Below are positions 35,793 through 45,273 of a stretch of 64,000 nucleotides of DNA, piece by piece. The position numbers and the translations under genes are program-made. Below the pieces are notes generated by a model. That model searched no databases and was not told the DNA's origin. It saw only the letters and a list, made by a program, of their open reading frames with translations. Each line of letters starts with the position of its first letter. The stretch's first letter is position 1. Source of the stretch: Pelosinus fermentans DSM 17108 (GTDB lineage: Bacteria; Bacillota; Negativicutes; DSM-13327); contig NZ_AKVN02000001.1 of assembly GCF_000271485.2 (NCBI RefSeq), forward strand, positions 4,904,501-4,968,500. Direction: 5' to 3'.

Positions 35793-36971
35793 ATGTTAAA
35801 CGGTGAAAGAAAAATTGCACGACCGTTTCGTTGGGCAATGGTCGGCGGCGGACGTACGGGGCAGGTTGGCTATAAGCACAGACTAGGCGCTCTAAGGGAT
35901 AATACTGCATTCCAATTAGTAGCTGGAGCATTTGATATTGATGCAGCAAGAGGCAAAGATTTTGGTGAAAATATTGGTGTATCTCCAGAACGCTGTTATT
36001 CTGATTATAAAACTTTATTTGCCGAAGAAGCCAAACGCCCGGATGGAATTGAAGTTGTATCAATTGCTACACCAAATGGTACGCATTATGAAATTTGTAA
36101 AGCAGCTTTACATGCCGGACTTCATGTAATTTGCGAAAAACCACTGTTTTTTACTACTGCACAAGTGCAGGAAATAAAAAGCCTGGCGAAAGAGAAAGGA
36201 AAAATCATTGGTGTAACCTATGGTTTCTCCGGCAGTCAGATTTTATTACAAGCTCGTCATATGATTGCTAATGGCGATTTGGGTGACATTCGCATTGTCA
36301 ACTTGCGCTATTCACATGGTTTTTCTGCTGCAGAATCTGCAGAAAAATATAGCGATGCAGCAAAATGGCGTGTAGATCCAAAAATTGCCGGACCGAGTTT
36401 TATTATTGGTGATATATCAACCCATACGTATTATATTTCAGAATTATTATTACCCCATATGAAAATAGAAAAATTATTATGCGACAGACAAAGCTTTATC
36501 AAGAGTCGGTCGCCATTGGAAGATAACGCACATATGCTTATGCATTATGATAACGGCGCAGTTGGTACTGCATGGTTTTCAGCAGTTGATACGGGGTATA
36601 TGGGATCTCAGACCGTACGGATTGTCGGCTCCAAAGCAAGCATAGAGTTCCACGATTACAATCCCAATGAACTTTTATATCAAGTACAGGGGCAGCCATA
36701 TCAAACTTTGCATCGCGGCATGGATTATTTAGATGCCAGTGCATTGGAAGATGAAAGATTGGGTGCATTACATACGGAAGGTTTATCAGAATCTTGGGCT
36801 AATATCTATTTAAAATTTGCCATAGCAATGGATGCGAAAAATCGTGGTGATGAAGACTTCTTAAAGAACTTCATATATCCAGGAATTGATGCAGGATTAG
36901 AAGGTGTTCGCTGGATTGAAAATTGTGTCCGATCCGCTGATCAGGGCGCGGTTTGGGTAGATTTTAAATAA
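35793..36971 (+). CDS. Gfo/Idh/MocA family NAD(P)-dependent oxidoreductase
   Basis: A 392 aa two-domain sugar/inositol-type dehydrogenase. The N-terminal Rossmann segment is WAMVGGGRTGQVGYKHRLGA, with the family EKP motif in LHVICEKPLFFT (about 120) and the C-terminal alpha/beta dimerisation domain with GDISTHTYYISELLLP carrying the putative catalytic Asp/His. It oxidises a sugar, inositol or sugar acid. It heads a unit with a sugar-phosphate isomerase/epimerase-type protein, a sugar porter and an AraC regulator. RBS ATGAGGTAGG. The terminator upstream means the promoter lies in 35619-35792. Confidence 0.9.
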   Translation: MLNGERKIARPFRWAMVGGGRTGQVGYKHRLGALRDNTAFQLVAGAFDIDAARGKDFGENIGVSPERCYSDYKTLFAEEAKRPDGIEVVSIATPNGTHYEICKAALHAGLHVICEKPLFFTTAQVQEIKSLAKEKGKIIGVTYGFSGSQILLQARHMIANGDLGDIRIVNLRYSHGFSAAESAEKYSDAAKWRVDPKIAGPSFIIGDISTHTYYISELLLPHMKIEKLLCDRQSFIKSRSPLEDNAHMLMHYDNGAVGTAWFSAVDTGYMGSQTVRIVGSKASIEFHDYNPNELLYQVQGQPYQTLHRGMDYLDASALEDERLGALHTEGLSESWANIYLKFAIAMDAKNRGDEDFLKNFIYPGIDAGLEGVRWIENCVRSADQGAVWVDFK

Positions 36972-37034
36972 GAAAAATGACAGTGTTATAAGAGTTTAGA
37001 TACAGCAATTATGAATGGAATTGGAGGAATTGGG

Positions 37035-37976
37035 ATGAAATTATCGTACGTAACAGACAGCCTAGGAAAATTACCCTTTGAAGAAATGCTGGACCGAGTT
37101 GAGGCAATGGGCATTGACACAGTGGAAATGACTACTGGGGGCTGGTCTCCCGCACCCCATCTAAGGTTAGATGAGTTGCTGGCAGATAAAATTAAAAGGA
37201 TACATTTCCAAGATGCGCTGAAAAAAAGAAATATAGAATTGTGTGCACTAAATTGTTCAGGGAATCCATTAGATCCAGGGTCATTGGGAAAAATTCATCA
37301 GGAAGTAACCGAAAAAACCATGGAACTGGCAAATTTACTTGGTGTTAAAAAAGTAATTATGATGAGTGGTCTTCCGCCAGCGTGCGTGGAGGATAAGACT
37401 CCAAACTGGATTAGCTATACAATCAGCTGGCCGCCTGAATTAAAAGATATGTTGAATTATCAATGGAATGATGTAGCGATTCCGTACTGGAAAAAGCTCG
37501 TAAAAAAAGCAGCCTCTTGCGGCGTTGAAAAAATTGCATTGGAAAATTTTAGTTCTCAGCTTGTATATAACCCTCAAACCTTATTCAGGCTGCGCGATGC
37601 TGTAGGACCAGTAGTGGGATTAAACCTTGATCCTAGTCATCTTTTATGGATGGGTGCTGATCCGATTGCCTCAGCAAGAGCTTTAGGAACGGCCATTCAC
37701 CATGTGCATGGTAAAGATGTCAGGTTAGAGCGCGGCATCGTTGATATTAACGGCGTGATTGAAACCCAGGAAGTTACGGATGTCGCTACCCGCGCCTGGA
37801 ACTATGTGGCTGTAGGCTGCGGACAGGATCTTAAATGGTGGAAAGAATTTTTCTCCGTTGTAAGAATGATGGGATATAATGGTCCTGTTTCTTTGGAGAT
37901 GGAAGATTTGACAATGTCGATAGAAGCTGGTATCGCAACATCTGTGGATGCTTTGAAACAAACGATCAGCCAATAA
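37035..37976 (+). CDS. Sugar phosphate isomerase/epimerase (xylose isomerase-like TIM barrel)
   Basis: A 313 aa AP-endonuclease-2 type TIM barrel (IolE/IolI/EboC-like). Metal-binding candidates: IALENFSSQL (Glu), LDPSHLLWMGAD (Asp/His), HHVHGKDVRL (His) and SLEMEDL (Glu). The frame opens eight codons upstream, but ATG at 37035 follows TTGGAGGAATTGGG. It would act on the product of the preceding dehydrogenase. A terminator-like hairpin follows, so the transporter gene may have its own promoter. Confidence 0.88.
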   Translation: MKLSYVTDSLGKLPFEEMLDRVEAMGIDTVEMTTGGWSPAPHLRLDELLADKIKRIHFQDALKKRNIELCALNCSGNPLDPGSLGKIHQEVTEKTMELANLLGVKKVIMMSGLPPACVEDKTPNWISYTISWPPELKDMLNYQWNDVAIPYWKKLVKKAASCGVEKIALENFSSQLVYNPQTLFRLRDAVGPVVGLNLDPSHLLWMGADPIASARALGTAIHHVHGKDVRLERGIVDINGVIETQEVTDVATRAWNYVAVGCGQDLKWWKEFFSVVRMMGYNGPVSLEMEDLTMSIEAGIATSVDALKQTISQ

Positions 37977-37980
37977 AAAG

Positions 37981-38013
37981 AAGTGGTGTTCTGCCAAACA
38001 GTGACACCACCTT
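37981..38013 (+). terminator. Hairpin after the isomerase gene
   Basis: AAGTGGTGT and ACACCACCTT pair around a 14-base loop, followed by TCTCC. The weak U-run suggests partial termination, so the porter may still be partly co-transcribed. Confidence 0.55.
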
Positions 38014-38221
38014 TCTCCTAACCTGCATGAGTTTTTTTAAAAGTACGTTATCTTCTCTAATCATTTGTAATGAAGCGTTTATCTTTTTAGAATTCAGAGT
38101 TTTCTTTTAATTCTTATAATAATGATTTTTTGGATTTTCTTATCTTGTGAACTTATTTCATCCAGATATAGGAGTACGTTATACTGGCAAAATATCGATT
38201 AAAGTATGAGGAGGAAAAGTT

Positions 38222-39637
38222 ATGGGTATAAATGAACCTGGAAAGCAGCAAACATCACAATCATTTTTACGAACCGTTATGATTATATCGACCTTCGGCG
38301 GACTGTTGTTTGGATATGATACGGGAGTGATTAACGGTGCATTACCGTATATGGCAGCAGAGGATCAATTAAATCTGACACCACTTACTGAAGGCATCGT
38401 AGTCAGTTCTTTACTGCTTGGCGCTGCTCTTGGATCACTAGTAGGCGGGAGTCTTTCTGATCGGCACGGCCGCCGAAAAAATATTATTCATTTAGCCCTA
38501 TTGTTCTTTTTTGCTGCTATTGGCTGCACCCTGGCACCCAATGTAGAAATGATGGTTGCCTGCCGCTTTTTGCTCGGCCTGGCAGTAGGTGGTGCTTCCG
38601 TTTCAGTACCCACCTACTTGGCAGAAATGTCACCAATGGAAAATCGGGGTCGCATGGTTACGCAAAATGAGTTGATGATTGTCACCGGACAATTTCTAGC
38701 TTTTATTTTTAACGCAATTCTTGGAGTTACACTAGGGGACAACGAACATGTCTGGCGCTATATGTTAGTTATTGCCGCGATTCCAGCCATTGTATTGTAT
38801 TTCGGTATGCTGAGAATGCCGGAAAGTCCACGTTGGCTGGTTAAGAAAGGAAAGATCAGTGAGGCATTGCAGGTTTTAAAACGAGCCCGTCACACCGAAG
38901 AAAAGGCTGTAGCTGAATTAAATGAAATTCAGGCTGCTGTTAACGAAGAAGCCCAGATGGAAAAAGCAACCTGGAAAGATTTAAATACCCCATGGGTGCG
39001 CCGACTGCTTTTTGTGGGAATTGGTGTTGCAATTGCAAGTCAAAGTACAGGCGTGAATACTATTATGTACTACGGCACCCAGATCTTGAAAGATGCTGGA
39101 TTTAGTACAAAAGCAGCCTTAATTGGCAATACCGTCAACGGTTTGACATCCGTCGTGGCCGTTAGCGTCGGCATATGGCTGATGGGAAAAGTAAGACGCC
39201 GTCCGATGCTATTAACCGGACTGGCTGGAACGACCTCCGCATTATTCCTGATTGGTCTGTCTTCTATGTTGATGGCTGGATCTTCTCTGCTTCCATATAT
39301 CGTACTTGCATTGACGGTAATTTTTTTGGCATTTATGCAAGGAGCAATTGGTCCAATATTGTGGCTGTTGCTTGCAGAAATTTTCCCGCTGCGACTGCGC
39401 GGTCTCGGCATGGGAATTTGCGTATTCTTTGTTTGGATGACCAATTTTCTGATTGGTCTAACCTTTCCTGTTTTACTTAGCTTGGGGTTGTATATTGCAT
39501 TCTTTATATTTGTCGCGATTGGCATTATCTCCATGATATTTGTTAAATTATGCGTACCAGAAACGAAAGGACACAGCCTTGAAGAGTTGGAACATCGCTT
39601 CCGTAACTATAAGACTTCGCAGATATATAAAAATTGA
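38222..39637 (+). CDS. MFS sugar porter (IolT/XylE-type proton symporter)
   Basis: A 471 aa, 12-segment inner-membrane transporter of the sugar porter family. Signatures: GGLLFGYDTGVINGALPYM in the first segment, GSLSDRHGRRKNI (loop 2-3), PESPRWLVKKGK (loop 6), QSTGVNTIMYYG (segment 7), and the terminal PETKGHSLEELE. The sequence pattern is closest to inositol/hexose symporters of Firmicutes. It probably imports the substrate of the upstream dehydrogenase. RBS GAGGAGGAAAAG. Confidence 0.92.
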   Translation: MGINEPGKQQTSQSFLRTVMIISTFGGLLFGYDTGVINGALPYMAAEDQLNLTPLTEGIVVSSLLLGAALGSLVGGSLSDRHGRRKNIIHLALLFFFAAIGCTLAPNVEMMVACRFLLGLAVGGASVSVPTYLAEMSPMENRGRMVTQNELMIVTGQFLAFIFNAILGVTLGDNEHVWRYMLVIAAIPAIVLYFGMLRMPESPRWLVKKGKISEALQVLKRARHTEEKAVAELNEIQAAVNEEAQMEKATWKDLNTPWVRRLLFVGIGVAIASQSTGVNTIMYYGTQILKDAGFSTKAALIGNTVNGLTSVVAVSVGIWLMGKVRRRPMLLTGLAGTTSALFLIGLSSMLMAGSSLLPYIVLALTVIFLAFMQGAIGPILWLLLAEIFPLRLRGLGMGICVFFVWMTNFLIGLTFPVLLSLGLYIAFFIFVAIGIISMIFVKLCVPETKGHSLEELEHRFRNYKTSQIYKN

Positions 39638-39746
39638 ACCATAATTGGTATAATGAATTTATACAATTTTCCTGCTACTATTATTTTTCTGTAATATGAA
39701 TGCTGATCTAAACATACATTTTAATAATTATGGAAAGGAAAATATT

Positions 39747-40655
39747 ATGGCTGTACAATTTTATGTAAAACAAAAATTTACACCAGGCTTCGAGAAACAG
39801 GTACGGTTGTTGTACGTTTGTAAAGCAGATCAACAACAGACCAGCTTACCTACAGTATTGCATTCACATGAAGATCGTTTGGAACTGGTTTATCTTTATA
39901 ACGGTCAGGGTATTCATACAATTGGCGGTAATTTATATCACACCAGGCAAGGCAATTTATTAATCTATAACAGTGGTGTGATCCATGATGAATGTGCAAC
40001 GCCTGATGTCGGGATGTGTGTATATAATTGTGCTGTCAGTGGATTGAAATTATTGGATCTACCAGACAATCATTTGATTGCGAAAGGCATTTGCCCTGTT
40101 TTAGATTGTGGCCCCCATCAGGAAACAATTGAGAATCTTTTCCAACTCATGCATCAACAAATTTCGGAAGGTTATGAAAGTGCAGAGGCTGTTTGTAATT
40201 ATCTACTACGTGCGTTGCTGATGGTCGTATTGAATCAGATTGACTTTAAAATAGGCAATAATGAAATAGAAGAACATAGTTTACAGAAATATATAAAAGA
40301 ATACATTGACGCACATTATTTAGAAGATTTAACATTAAGCTCGCTCTGCAAAGCTTTACATATGAGTCCTTCCTACCTTTCACACTTATTTAAACAAGAA
40401 ACTGGTTTTGCGCCGATTCAATATATTATGCGTCGTCGGATCGGCAAAGCACAGTCTTTACTTATTAGTACTGATTATAGCGTTACGTTGATTTCCTCTA
40501 TGATTGGGTATGATCATCCGAGCTATTTTAATGATCTTTTTAAAAAGACTGTGGGAATGTCCCCGAAAAAATACCGCCAGTATTATATTGGAAGAACTAG
40601 CTGTAATCAATTAAAAGTGGTGCGAGGATTAAAGCGTAAAATGATAGTATCATAA
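39747..40655 (+). CDS. AraC family transcriptional regulator
   Basis: A 302 aa regulator. The N-terminal cupin-type sensor (about 20-150; LHSHEDRLELVYLYNGQG) is followed by two AraC helix-turn-helix motifs (about 205-295; LTLSSLCKALHMSPSYLSHL and ISSMIGYDHPSYFNDLFKKT). The frame opens 17 codons upstream, but ATG at 39747 follows TGGAAAGGA. As the last gene of the cluster it most likely activates the dehydrogenase-isomerase-porter genes in response to their sugar. Confidence 0.9.
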   Translation: MAVQFYVKQKFTPGFEKQVRLLYVCKADQQQTSLPTVLHSHEDRLELVYLYNGQGIHTIGGNLYHTRQGNLLIYNSGVIHDECATPDVGMCVYNCAVSGLKLLDLPDNHLIAKGICPVLDCGPHQETIENLFQLMHQQISEGYESAEAVCNYLLRALLMVVLNQIDFKIGNNEIEEHSLQKYIKEYIDAHYLEDLTLSSLCKALHMSPSYLSHLFKQETGFAPIQYIMRRRIGKAQSLLISTDYSVTLISSMIGYDHPSYFNDLFKKTVGMSPKKYRQYYIGRTSCNQLKVVRGLKRKMIVS

Positions 40656-40664
40656 ATTTATAAT

Positions 40665-40698
40665 AAAGCGTCCTGTGATTTGAAACACAGGACGCTTT
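40665..40698. terminator. Bidirectional terminator between araC-type and peptidase genes
   Basis: AAAGCGTCCTGTG and CACAGGACGCTTT form a perfect 13 bp stem with an 8-base loop, between convergent genes; T-rich DNA follows on the plus strand. Confidence 0.88.
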
Positions 40699-40701
40699 AC
40701 T

Positions 40702-41829
40702 TTATTTTTTCATATTAGCTGCTGTTTTGATGAGAGCGGTCACTAATTCCGCACTATTATACAAGTCAATCTCTTTTATATATTCATCCTTGGTATGTAC
40801 TTTACTCATACCCACTCCTAATACAGCTGTAGGTACACCATAATTATTAAAGAAATTCGCATCACTGCCGCCGCCTGTAGCTTTAATTTCTGGAATGAGG
40901 CTAATACTTTCCGCAGCCTTTACTGCCAAAGTTACTACAGGATCTGTTTCCGATAAAACATAGGGACCATAAGCAGTTTCTACCTTGACCTCGGCTTGGG
41001 CCCCGTTAGCAGTTGCCACTTGCTCAAAGGTTTCTTTCATATGAAGCGTCTGCACTTCTAATTTTTTCATATTTCGGCTGCGAGCCTCGCATTTTACTTC
41101 TACCAAATCAGGCACGATATTCGTGGCAATACCACCACTAATAATACCCGCATTGGAAGTTGTTTCAAAATCGATACGTCCAATCTGCATCTCGGCTAAC
41201 GCTTTACCGGCTACTACAATGGCATTAATCCCCTCTTCTGGCGCTACACCTGCATGAGCCTTTCTGCCATGAATCAACACTGTAATGCTATTTTGACCGG
41301 GAGCCATCGTAATAATTTCGCCAGGTCCACCACCGGAATCAAGAGCATATCCAAAGTCAGCTTTTAATGCAGCGGGATCAATCGCCTTCGCACCATTTAA
41401 GCCGCCTTCTTCCGCTACGGTAAATACAACCTGAATGGGGCCGTGAGAAATATTTTCTTCATTCACAATACGCAATGCTTCTAAAATGGCTACAACTCCA
41501 GCTTTATCATCGGCACCAAGAATCGTATCACCAACGGACGTGATCACACCATCCTTAAGCTGAGGTTCTATCCCGCCACAAGGTTCAACACAGTCCATAT
41601 GAGCGCTGAGCATCAGAGTAGGAGCATCCTGTATTGTTCCTGGCTTATAAGCAATCACGTTGCCACAATTGCCACCAATGATTTCCCCAACCTGATCTTC
41701 TGTCACCTCTAATCCCAATTCTGCTAAACGAACTTTCAGGACATCTGCAACTTCACGTTCTTCCCGAGTCGAACATTTAATCTTTACCAGTTCAAAGAAT
41801 TCCGCTAATACACGCTCTTTATTAATCAT
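40702..41829 (-). CDS. M20-type tripeptidase-like zinc peptidase (PepT-like)
   Basis: A 375 aa dinuclear zinc aminopeptidase. Zinc ligands are in LSAHMDCVEP (His/Asp, about 80), GDTILGADDKAG (bridging Asp, about 105), catalytic Glu in TVAEEGGLNGAK (about 140), YALDSGG, and the final His in GVGMSKVHTKDEYI. The mid-protein lid carries GRKAHAGVAPEEGINA. Firmicute relatives are annotated as tripeptidase T-like. It releases N-terminal amino acids from short peptides. ATG at 41829 follows TAGGGGG; TTG or GTG codons just upstream are alternatives. Confidence 0.9.
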   Translation of the reverse strand: MINKERVLAEFFELVKIKCSTREEREVADVLKVRLAELGLEVTEDQVGEIIGGNCGNVIAYKPGTIQDAPTLMLSAHMDCVEPCGGIEPQLKDGVITSVGDTILGADDKAGVVAILEALRIVNEENISHGPIQVVFTVAEEGGLNGAKAIDPAALKADFGYALDSGGGPGEIITMAPGQNSITVLIHGRKAHAGVAPEEGINAIVVAGKALAEMQIGRIDFETTSNAGIISGGIATNIVPDLVEVKCEARSRNMKKLEVQTLHMKETFEQVATANGAQAEVKVETAYGPYVLSETDPVVTLAVKAAESISLIPEIKATGGGSDANFFNNYGVPTAVLGVGMSKVHTKDEYIKEIDLYNSAELVTALIKTAANMKK

Positions 41830-42014
41830 CACCAAACCCCCTACAATTTAGCTAAAAATATTGTATCCATAGAACATTTCATCATACTCTAATCTAATTC
41901 TTACTTCGCAATTGTATTCCTGCTTTGAACAAATAAAAAGATATCTTTCCCTATAATCTATAAAGTCAGTACACATACTAGACTAAGAATGAAATAAATT
42001 AAAGGAAGATAGTA

Positions 42015-42320
42015 ATGGACAAAACCATCGCATTGCAAGGAAACAACCAAAAACTAACCCATTTGTTGCAGCAGCAGGGCTATACTGTCATCGACATGTA
42101 TCAGGCCCACCTGCAAAGAGAGTTCGTTGATGCGTATTTGTATACAACCTATCATCCTGCTGCTCTGACTACTTATCATAGTGTAGCCGAACCAGGAGAT
42201 AGTATGCTAGATTCCGAAGAGGAACTTACTTCATATCCCAGCACTCTTATGCTGAATATTACCAACTTAACACCTAAGCAAATACTTCTCACTTTAGAAC
42301 GGCAGCTACAAGCTCATTAG
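42015..42320 (+). CDS. UPF0180/YkuS-like small protein
   Basis: A 101 aa soluble protein starting MDKTIALQGNNQKLTHLLQQ. The start resembles YkuS/UPF0180 proteins (short Firmicute proteins of unknown function), where a conserved N-terminal strand-helix is followed by a Val-Ile-Asp segment. The C-terminus NLTPKQILLTLERQL fits. No catalytic motif. RBS AAAGGAAGATAG. It is convergent with dinB and ends 14 bp from it. Confidence 0.6.
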   Translation: MDKTIALQGNNQKLTHLLQQQGYTVIDMYQAHLQREFVDAYLYTTYHPAALTTYHSVAEPGDSMLDSEEELTSYPSTLMLNITNLTPKQILLTLERQLQAH

Positions 42321-42334
42321 AAGCAGCATGCACT

Positions 42335-43498
42335 TTATTTCGGTTCTTTTCCATTGATCAATCGTCCTTTGGTCACAATGCCTGCGCCAAATCGATTCCT
42401 CAGTTTATCAATGGTTTCATACATGGCAGCACGCTTATCTTCCTGCTGATCAAATAAAGATAGCTGACCGCCGCCAGACTGGAGATTGGACACGGTGAGT
42501 CCCAGCAGTCGTATTCCCTCTCCCATGGGTATCTGATGACATATTTCCATAGCAACATTATAAATAACATCATCAAACTGGGTATAGTCTAACAAGGTCT
42601 TACTGCGAGTAATAGTTTTAAAAGAAGCAAAACGTACTTTAATGGTAATGGTTTTACCACTATAGTCGTACTGCCTAAGCCGCCAGCCGACTTTTTCCGC
42701 CAAGGCCAATAGTTCAGTTTCGATTTGAGATACCGTGATGATGTCAACAGGAAAAGTAAGTTCATTACCGATGGACTTAGGCTCAAGATCCGCGACTACT
42801 GGTCGATCATCCTGACCATGTGCTAACGCATGGATCTTATATGCCATCTGTCCGCAATGCTTTACTAATAACGCCACATTGGTCTGAGCCAACTGACCGA
42901 TGGTATAGATTCCTAAGTTTTTTAAAACCTGAGCCATGGATTTACCGACTCCCCACATGGACGTAATCGGCAGATTCCGCAGCATCGCCTCTTCCTCCCC
43001 TGGATAAACTACAAACAGGCCATTCGGTTTTTTCATCTCAGAAGCCAACTTTGCTAAAAACTTATTCGGAGCAACCCCCGCAGAAGCAGTAAGGTGCAAC
43101 TCACTTTCAATACGCTCCTTTATGCAAACAGCAATCTCTTCGGGACTGGCATAGAGCTGCTCCATTCCTGTAACATCCAGGAATGCTTCATCCAAAGACA
43201 GCGGTTCTACAACTGGTGAAAACTCGGAAAAAATGCGCTGTAATTCTATAGAAACCCGGCTGTATTTTGCATGGTCGCAGGGCACAAAGTTCCCTTCCGG
43301 ACAACGGCGTCTCGCCTCCACCATGGACATGGCGGAGTGTACCCCAAAACGGCGTGCTTCATAAGAAGCTGTTGCAACCACACCTCGATTGCCAGTTCCC
43401 CCAACAATAAGAGGTTTTCCTCGCAGCGCCTCGTTATCACGCTGTTCCACAGCGGCAAAAAAAGCATCCATGTCAATATGTATAATCCATCGTTGCAT
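42335..43498 (-). CDS. dinB: DNA polymerase IV (Y family)
   Basis: A 387 aa translesion polymerase. Catalytic acidic motifs are HIDMDAFFAAVE (about 7-18) and PLSLDEAFLDVTG (about 105). Finger/palm features SAMSMVEARRRCP, the helix-hairpin-helix region MWGVGKSMAQVLKNLGI and a C-terminal beta-clamp motif QLSLFD are present. It extends mismatched or damaged primers at low fidelity. No LexA-like operator was recognised upstream; the gene starts 100 bp from the tRNA-Ser terminator. Confidence 0.95.
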   Translation of the reverse strand: MQRWIIHIDMDAFFAAVEQRDNEALRGKPLIVGGTGNRGVVATASYEARRFGVHSAMSMVEARRRCPEGNFVPCDHAKYSRVSIELQRIFSEFSPVVEPLSLDEAFLDVTGMEQLYASPEEIAVCIKERIESELHLTASAGVAPNKFLAKLASEMKKPNGLFVVYPGEEEAMLRNLPITSMWGVGKSMAQVLKNLGIYTIGQLAQTNVALLVKHCGQMAYKIHALAHGQDDRPVVADLEPKSIGNELTFPVDIITVSQIETELLALAEKVGWRLRQYDYSGKTITIKVRFASFKTITRSKTLLDYTQFDDVIYNVAMEICHQIPMGEGIRLLGLTVSNLQSGGGQLSLFDQQEDKRAAMYETIDKLRNRFGAGIVTKGRLINGKEPK

Positions 43499-43556
43499 GC
43501 ATTTTCACCTAACTTTCCCATTTGTGCAGATCATACCTTATTTCATTATACAACAA

Positions 43557-43587
43557 ACGCCTCCATCTTTTTAAAGATGAAGGCGTA
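43557..43587 (-). terminator. Terminator of the tRNA-Ser pair
   Basis: ACGCCTCCATCTTT/AAAGATGAAGGCGT stem; the minus strand continues TTTGTTG. Located 15 bp past tRNA-Ser(GCT). Confidence 0.8.
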
Positions 43588-43601
43588 AAATTTATAATGA
43601 A

Positions 43602-43692
43602 TGGCGGAGCGACAGGGATTCGAACCCTGGCAGGCCTTACGACCTCTAACGATTTAGCAAACCGTCCTCTTGAGCCGCTTGAGTATCGCTCC
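43602..43692 (-). tRNA. tRNA-Ser (anticodon GCT)
   Basis: Acceptor GGAGCGA/TCGCTCC, anticodon loop TTGCTAA (GCT), long variable arm, T-loop TTCGAAT and encoded CCA, all on the minus strand. Confidence 0.96.
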
Positions 43693-43704
43693 GTATTAGA
43701 AATA

Positions 43705-43794
43705 TGGCGGAGGGGGTGGGATTCGAACCCACGGACCCCTTTCGAGATCGCTGGTTTTCAAGACCAGTTCCTTGAACCGCTCGGACACCCCTCC
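43705..43794 (-). tRNA. tRNA-Ser (anticodon TGA)
   Basis: Acceptor GGAGGGG/CCCCTCC, anticodon arm CTGGT-CTTGAAA-ACCAG (TGA), long variable arm, T-loop TTCGAAT, encoded CCA. It is 12 bases upstream of tRNA-Ser(GCT) in the same unit. Confidence 0.96.
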
Positions 43795-43889
43795 GTGTCG
43801 GTTGACACGTTCCCGATGACACATTTACTAGTATACCAGCATTCTTTTTCCTTGTCAATACTAGTCAACATAAAAATTTATAATATATT

Positions 43890-44660
43890 TTATAAGTTCA
43901 TTTGTCCACGATTCGCAATCACATGAATGATGCCGCTATCATATTTAAAAATAGGAATACGCCGCAATTCCAAATCTGGAGACTCCTTGATGCAGATACC
44001 TTCCCGAACCGTTAATCCGGTTACATAACCCACCTCTTTAGCAATATTTACCACCGTCTCATTATAACTGCCTCGAGGATACGCAATCCCATTTACGGTT
44101 TTCCCTAAAACACTTTCTAATGCCGCTTTGGAATTAACCAGCTCATCACGAATCGCTTCGGGGTCTAATGCTCCTAAATCTCTATGGGTCATAGTATGAG
44201 ACCCGAAAGACATGCCGCCTTGAGACATTTCTACAATATTTTCAGGACTAAGCCGGTCTTGGGTCCACAGCATATCAGTAATCACAAAAAAACTCCCAAC
44301 CATGCCATGTTTTCGCAGTATCGGATACGCATGTTCAAAATTATCCAAATACCCATCATCAAAAGTGATTAAAACGGGTCTCTCTGGCATTTCTACATTG
44401 CGATCATCCAAAAAATTCTGGAATTGTTCTAAGGAGATACTATAATAGCCTCTCTCTTGCAAACTGTCTAAATCACTAGAAAACCTCTCTGGAGTAACCG
44501 TAAGGGCATCTGTGGTATATCCCACACGATGATATACTAAAACAGGAATGTTCCGATTCCCCGACCCGCTGCTGGTAGGAGCCTGAAACAGCAATTGGGA
44601 ACCACTGACAGCAACAATAGCACTAATACATCCTTTGATAAATCTACGCCGCGATATCAT
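43890..44660 (-). CDS. Polysaccharide deacetylase (NodB domain) with Tat-type signal
   Basis: A 256 aa exported NodB-type deacetylase. The N-terminus MISRRRFIKGCISAIVAVSG contains the twin-arginine motif SRRRFIK followed by a hydrophobic stretch. Catalytic motif 1 TFDDGY (about 105), motif 2 SHTMTHRDL (about 150) and motif 3 AYPRGSYNE (about 195) are intact. It removes N-acetyl groups from peptidoglycan or another surface polysaccharide outside the cytoplasmic membrane. The frame opens six codons upstream (44678), but ATG at 44660 follows AGAGAGGTC. Monocistronic. Confidence 0.88.
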   Translation of the reverse strand: MISRRRFIKGCISAIVAVSGSQLLFQAPTSSGSGNRNIPVLVYHRVGYTTDALTVTPERFSSDLDSLQERGYYSISLEQFQNFLDDRNVEMPERPVLITFDDGYLDNFEHAYPILRKHGMVGSFFVITDMLWTQDRLSPENIVEMSQGGMSFGSHTMTHRDLGALDPEAIRDELVNSKAALESVLGKTVNGIAYPRGSYNETVVNIAKEVGYVTGLTVREGICIKESPDLELRRIPIFKYDSGIIHVIANRGQMNL

Positions 44661-44832
44661 GCAATGACCTCTCTTCACTGTAAGAACACTTCATTATCGA
44701 ATAATACTGTATACACACTTCTCATCATTATTGTAACACTATTTGCCTGCTTTGCACTTGTTTTTTTATTACATTTTTATTATATTTTTATTATATTTTC
44801 ATATGTTTTGATTAGACTTTGATATTTTTTCT

Positions 44833-45057
44833 TTATTGCTTGTCTAAACGATAATAGGACCAAACACAATGCAGACCTCTTACAGTCCCACCACACTGAC
44901 AATTCTCATGACCACATATCCGGGAGCAAACCGTATCGACTCCCGATCGGCTAACGCGCTCTGAAACCTGCTTGACTGGAAGAGCCGGCTGTCCAGCCTT
45001 TACTCGATATCCGACCTTATTCTCACCGATCTTACAAAACCAATTCCAAAGTTTCAA
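44833..45057 (-). CDS. Small Cys-rich hypothetical protein
   Basis: About 74 aa with six Cys residues: one near the N-terminus (WFCKIG) and five in CSRICGHENCQCGGTVRGLHC, a spacing that suggests metal or disulfide binding. No family recognised. TTG at 45057 follows AGAGGGTGACAGC; GTG at 45066 is the other possible start. It stands alone. Coding status rests on the RBS and the non-random Cys pattern. Confidence 0.5.
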   Translation of the reverse strand: MKLWNWFCKIGENKVGYRVKAGQPALPVKQVSERVSRSGVDTVCSRICGHENCQCGGTVRGLHCVWSYYRLDKQ

Positions 45058-45147
45058 AGCTGTCACCCTCTTTTATCTCTTTTGCTTCTTATTATAAACG
45101 ATTCATTTACTTTTGTACTATGATCTGTATCACAAAATAAGAAAAAC

Positions 45148-45195
45148 CCTTCGTGTCCTTTGCATTTCTTCGCGATCTTCGCGGTTCACGGCGTT
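45148..45195. repeat. Interspersed repeat, copy 6 (half element)
   Basis: CCTTCGTGTCCTTTGCATTTCTTCGCG..TTCGCGGTTCA is the right arm of the GCGAAG-type repeat with no recognisable left arm. It lies in the menG promoter region. Confidence 0.6.
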
Positions 45196-45273
45196 TTTCC
45201 TAACGCTCTGTGGTTAAAATCTATAGTATAATGATGATATAACCAATCTTTTTTTGTAAAGGGGAGGAACATC

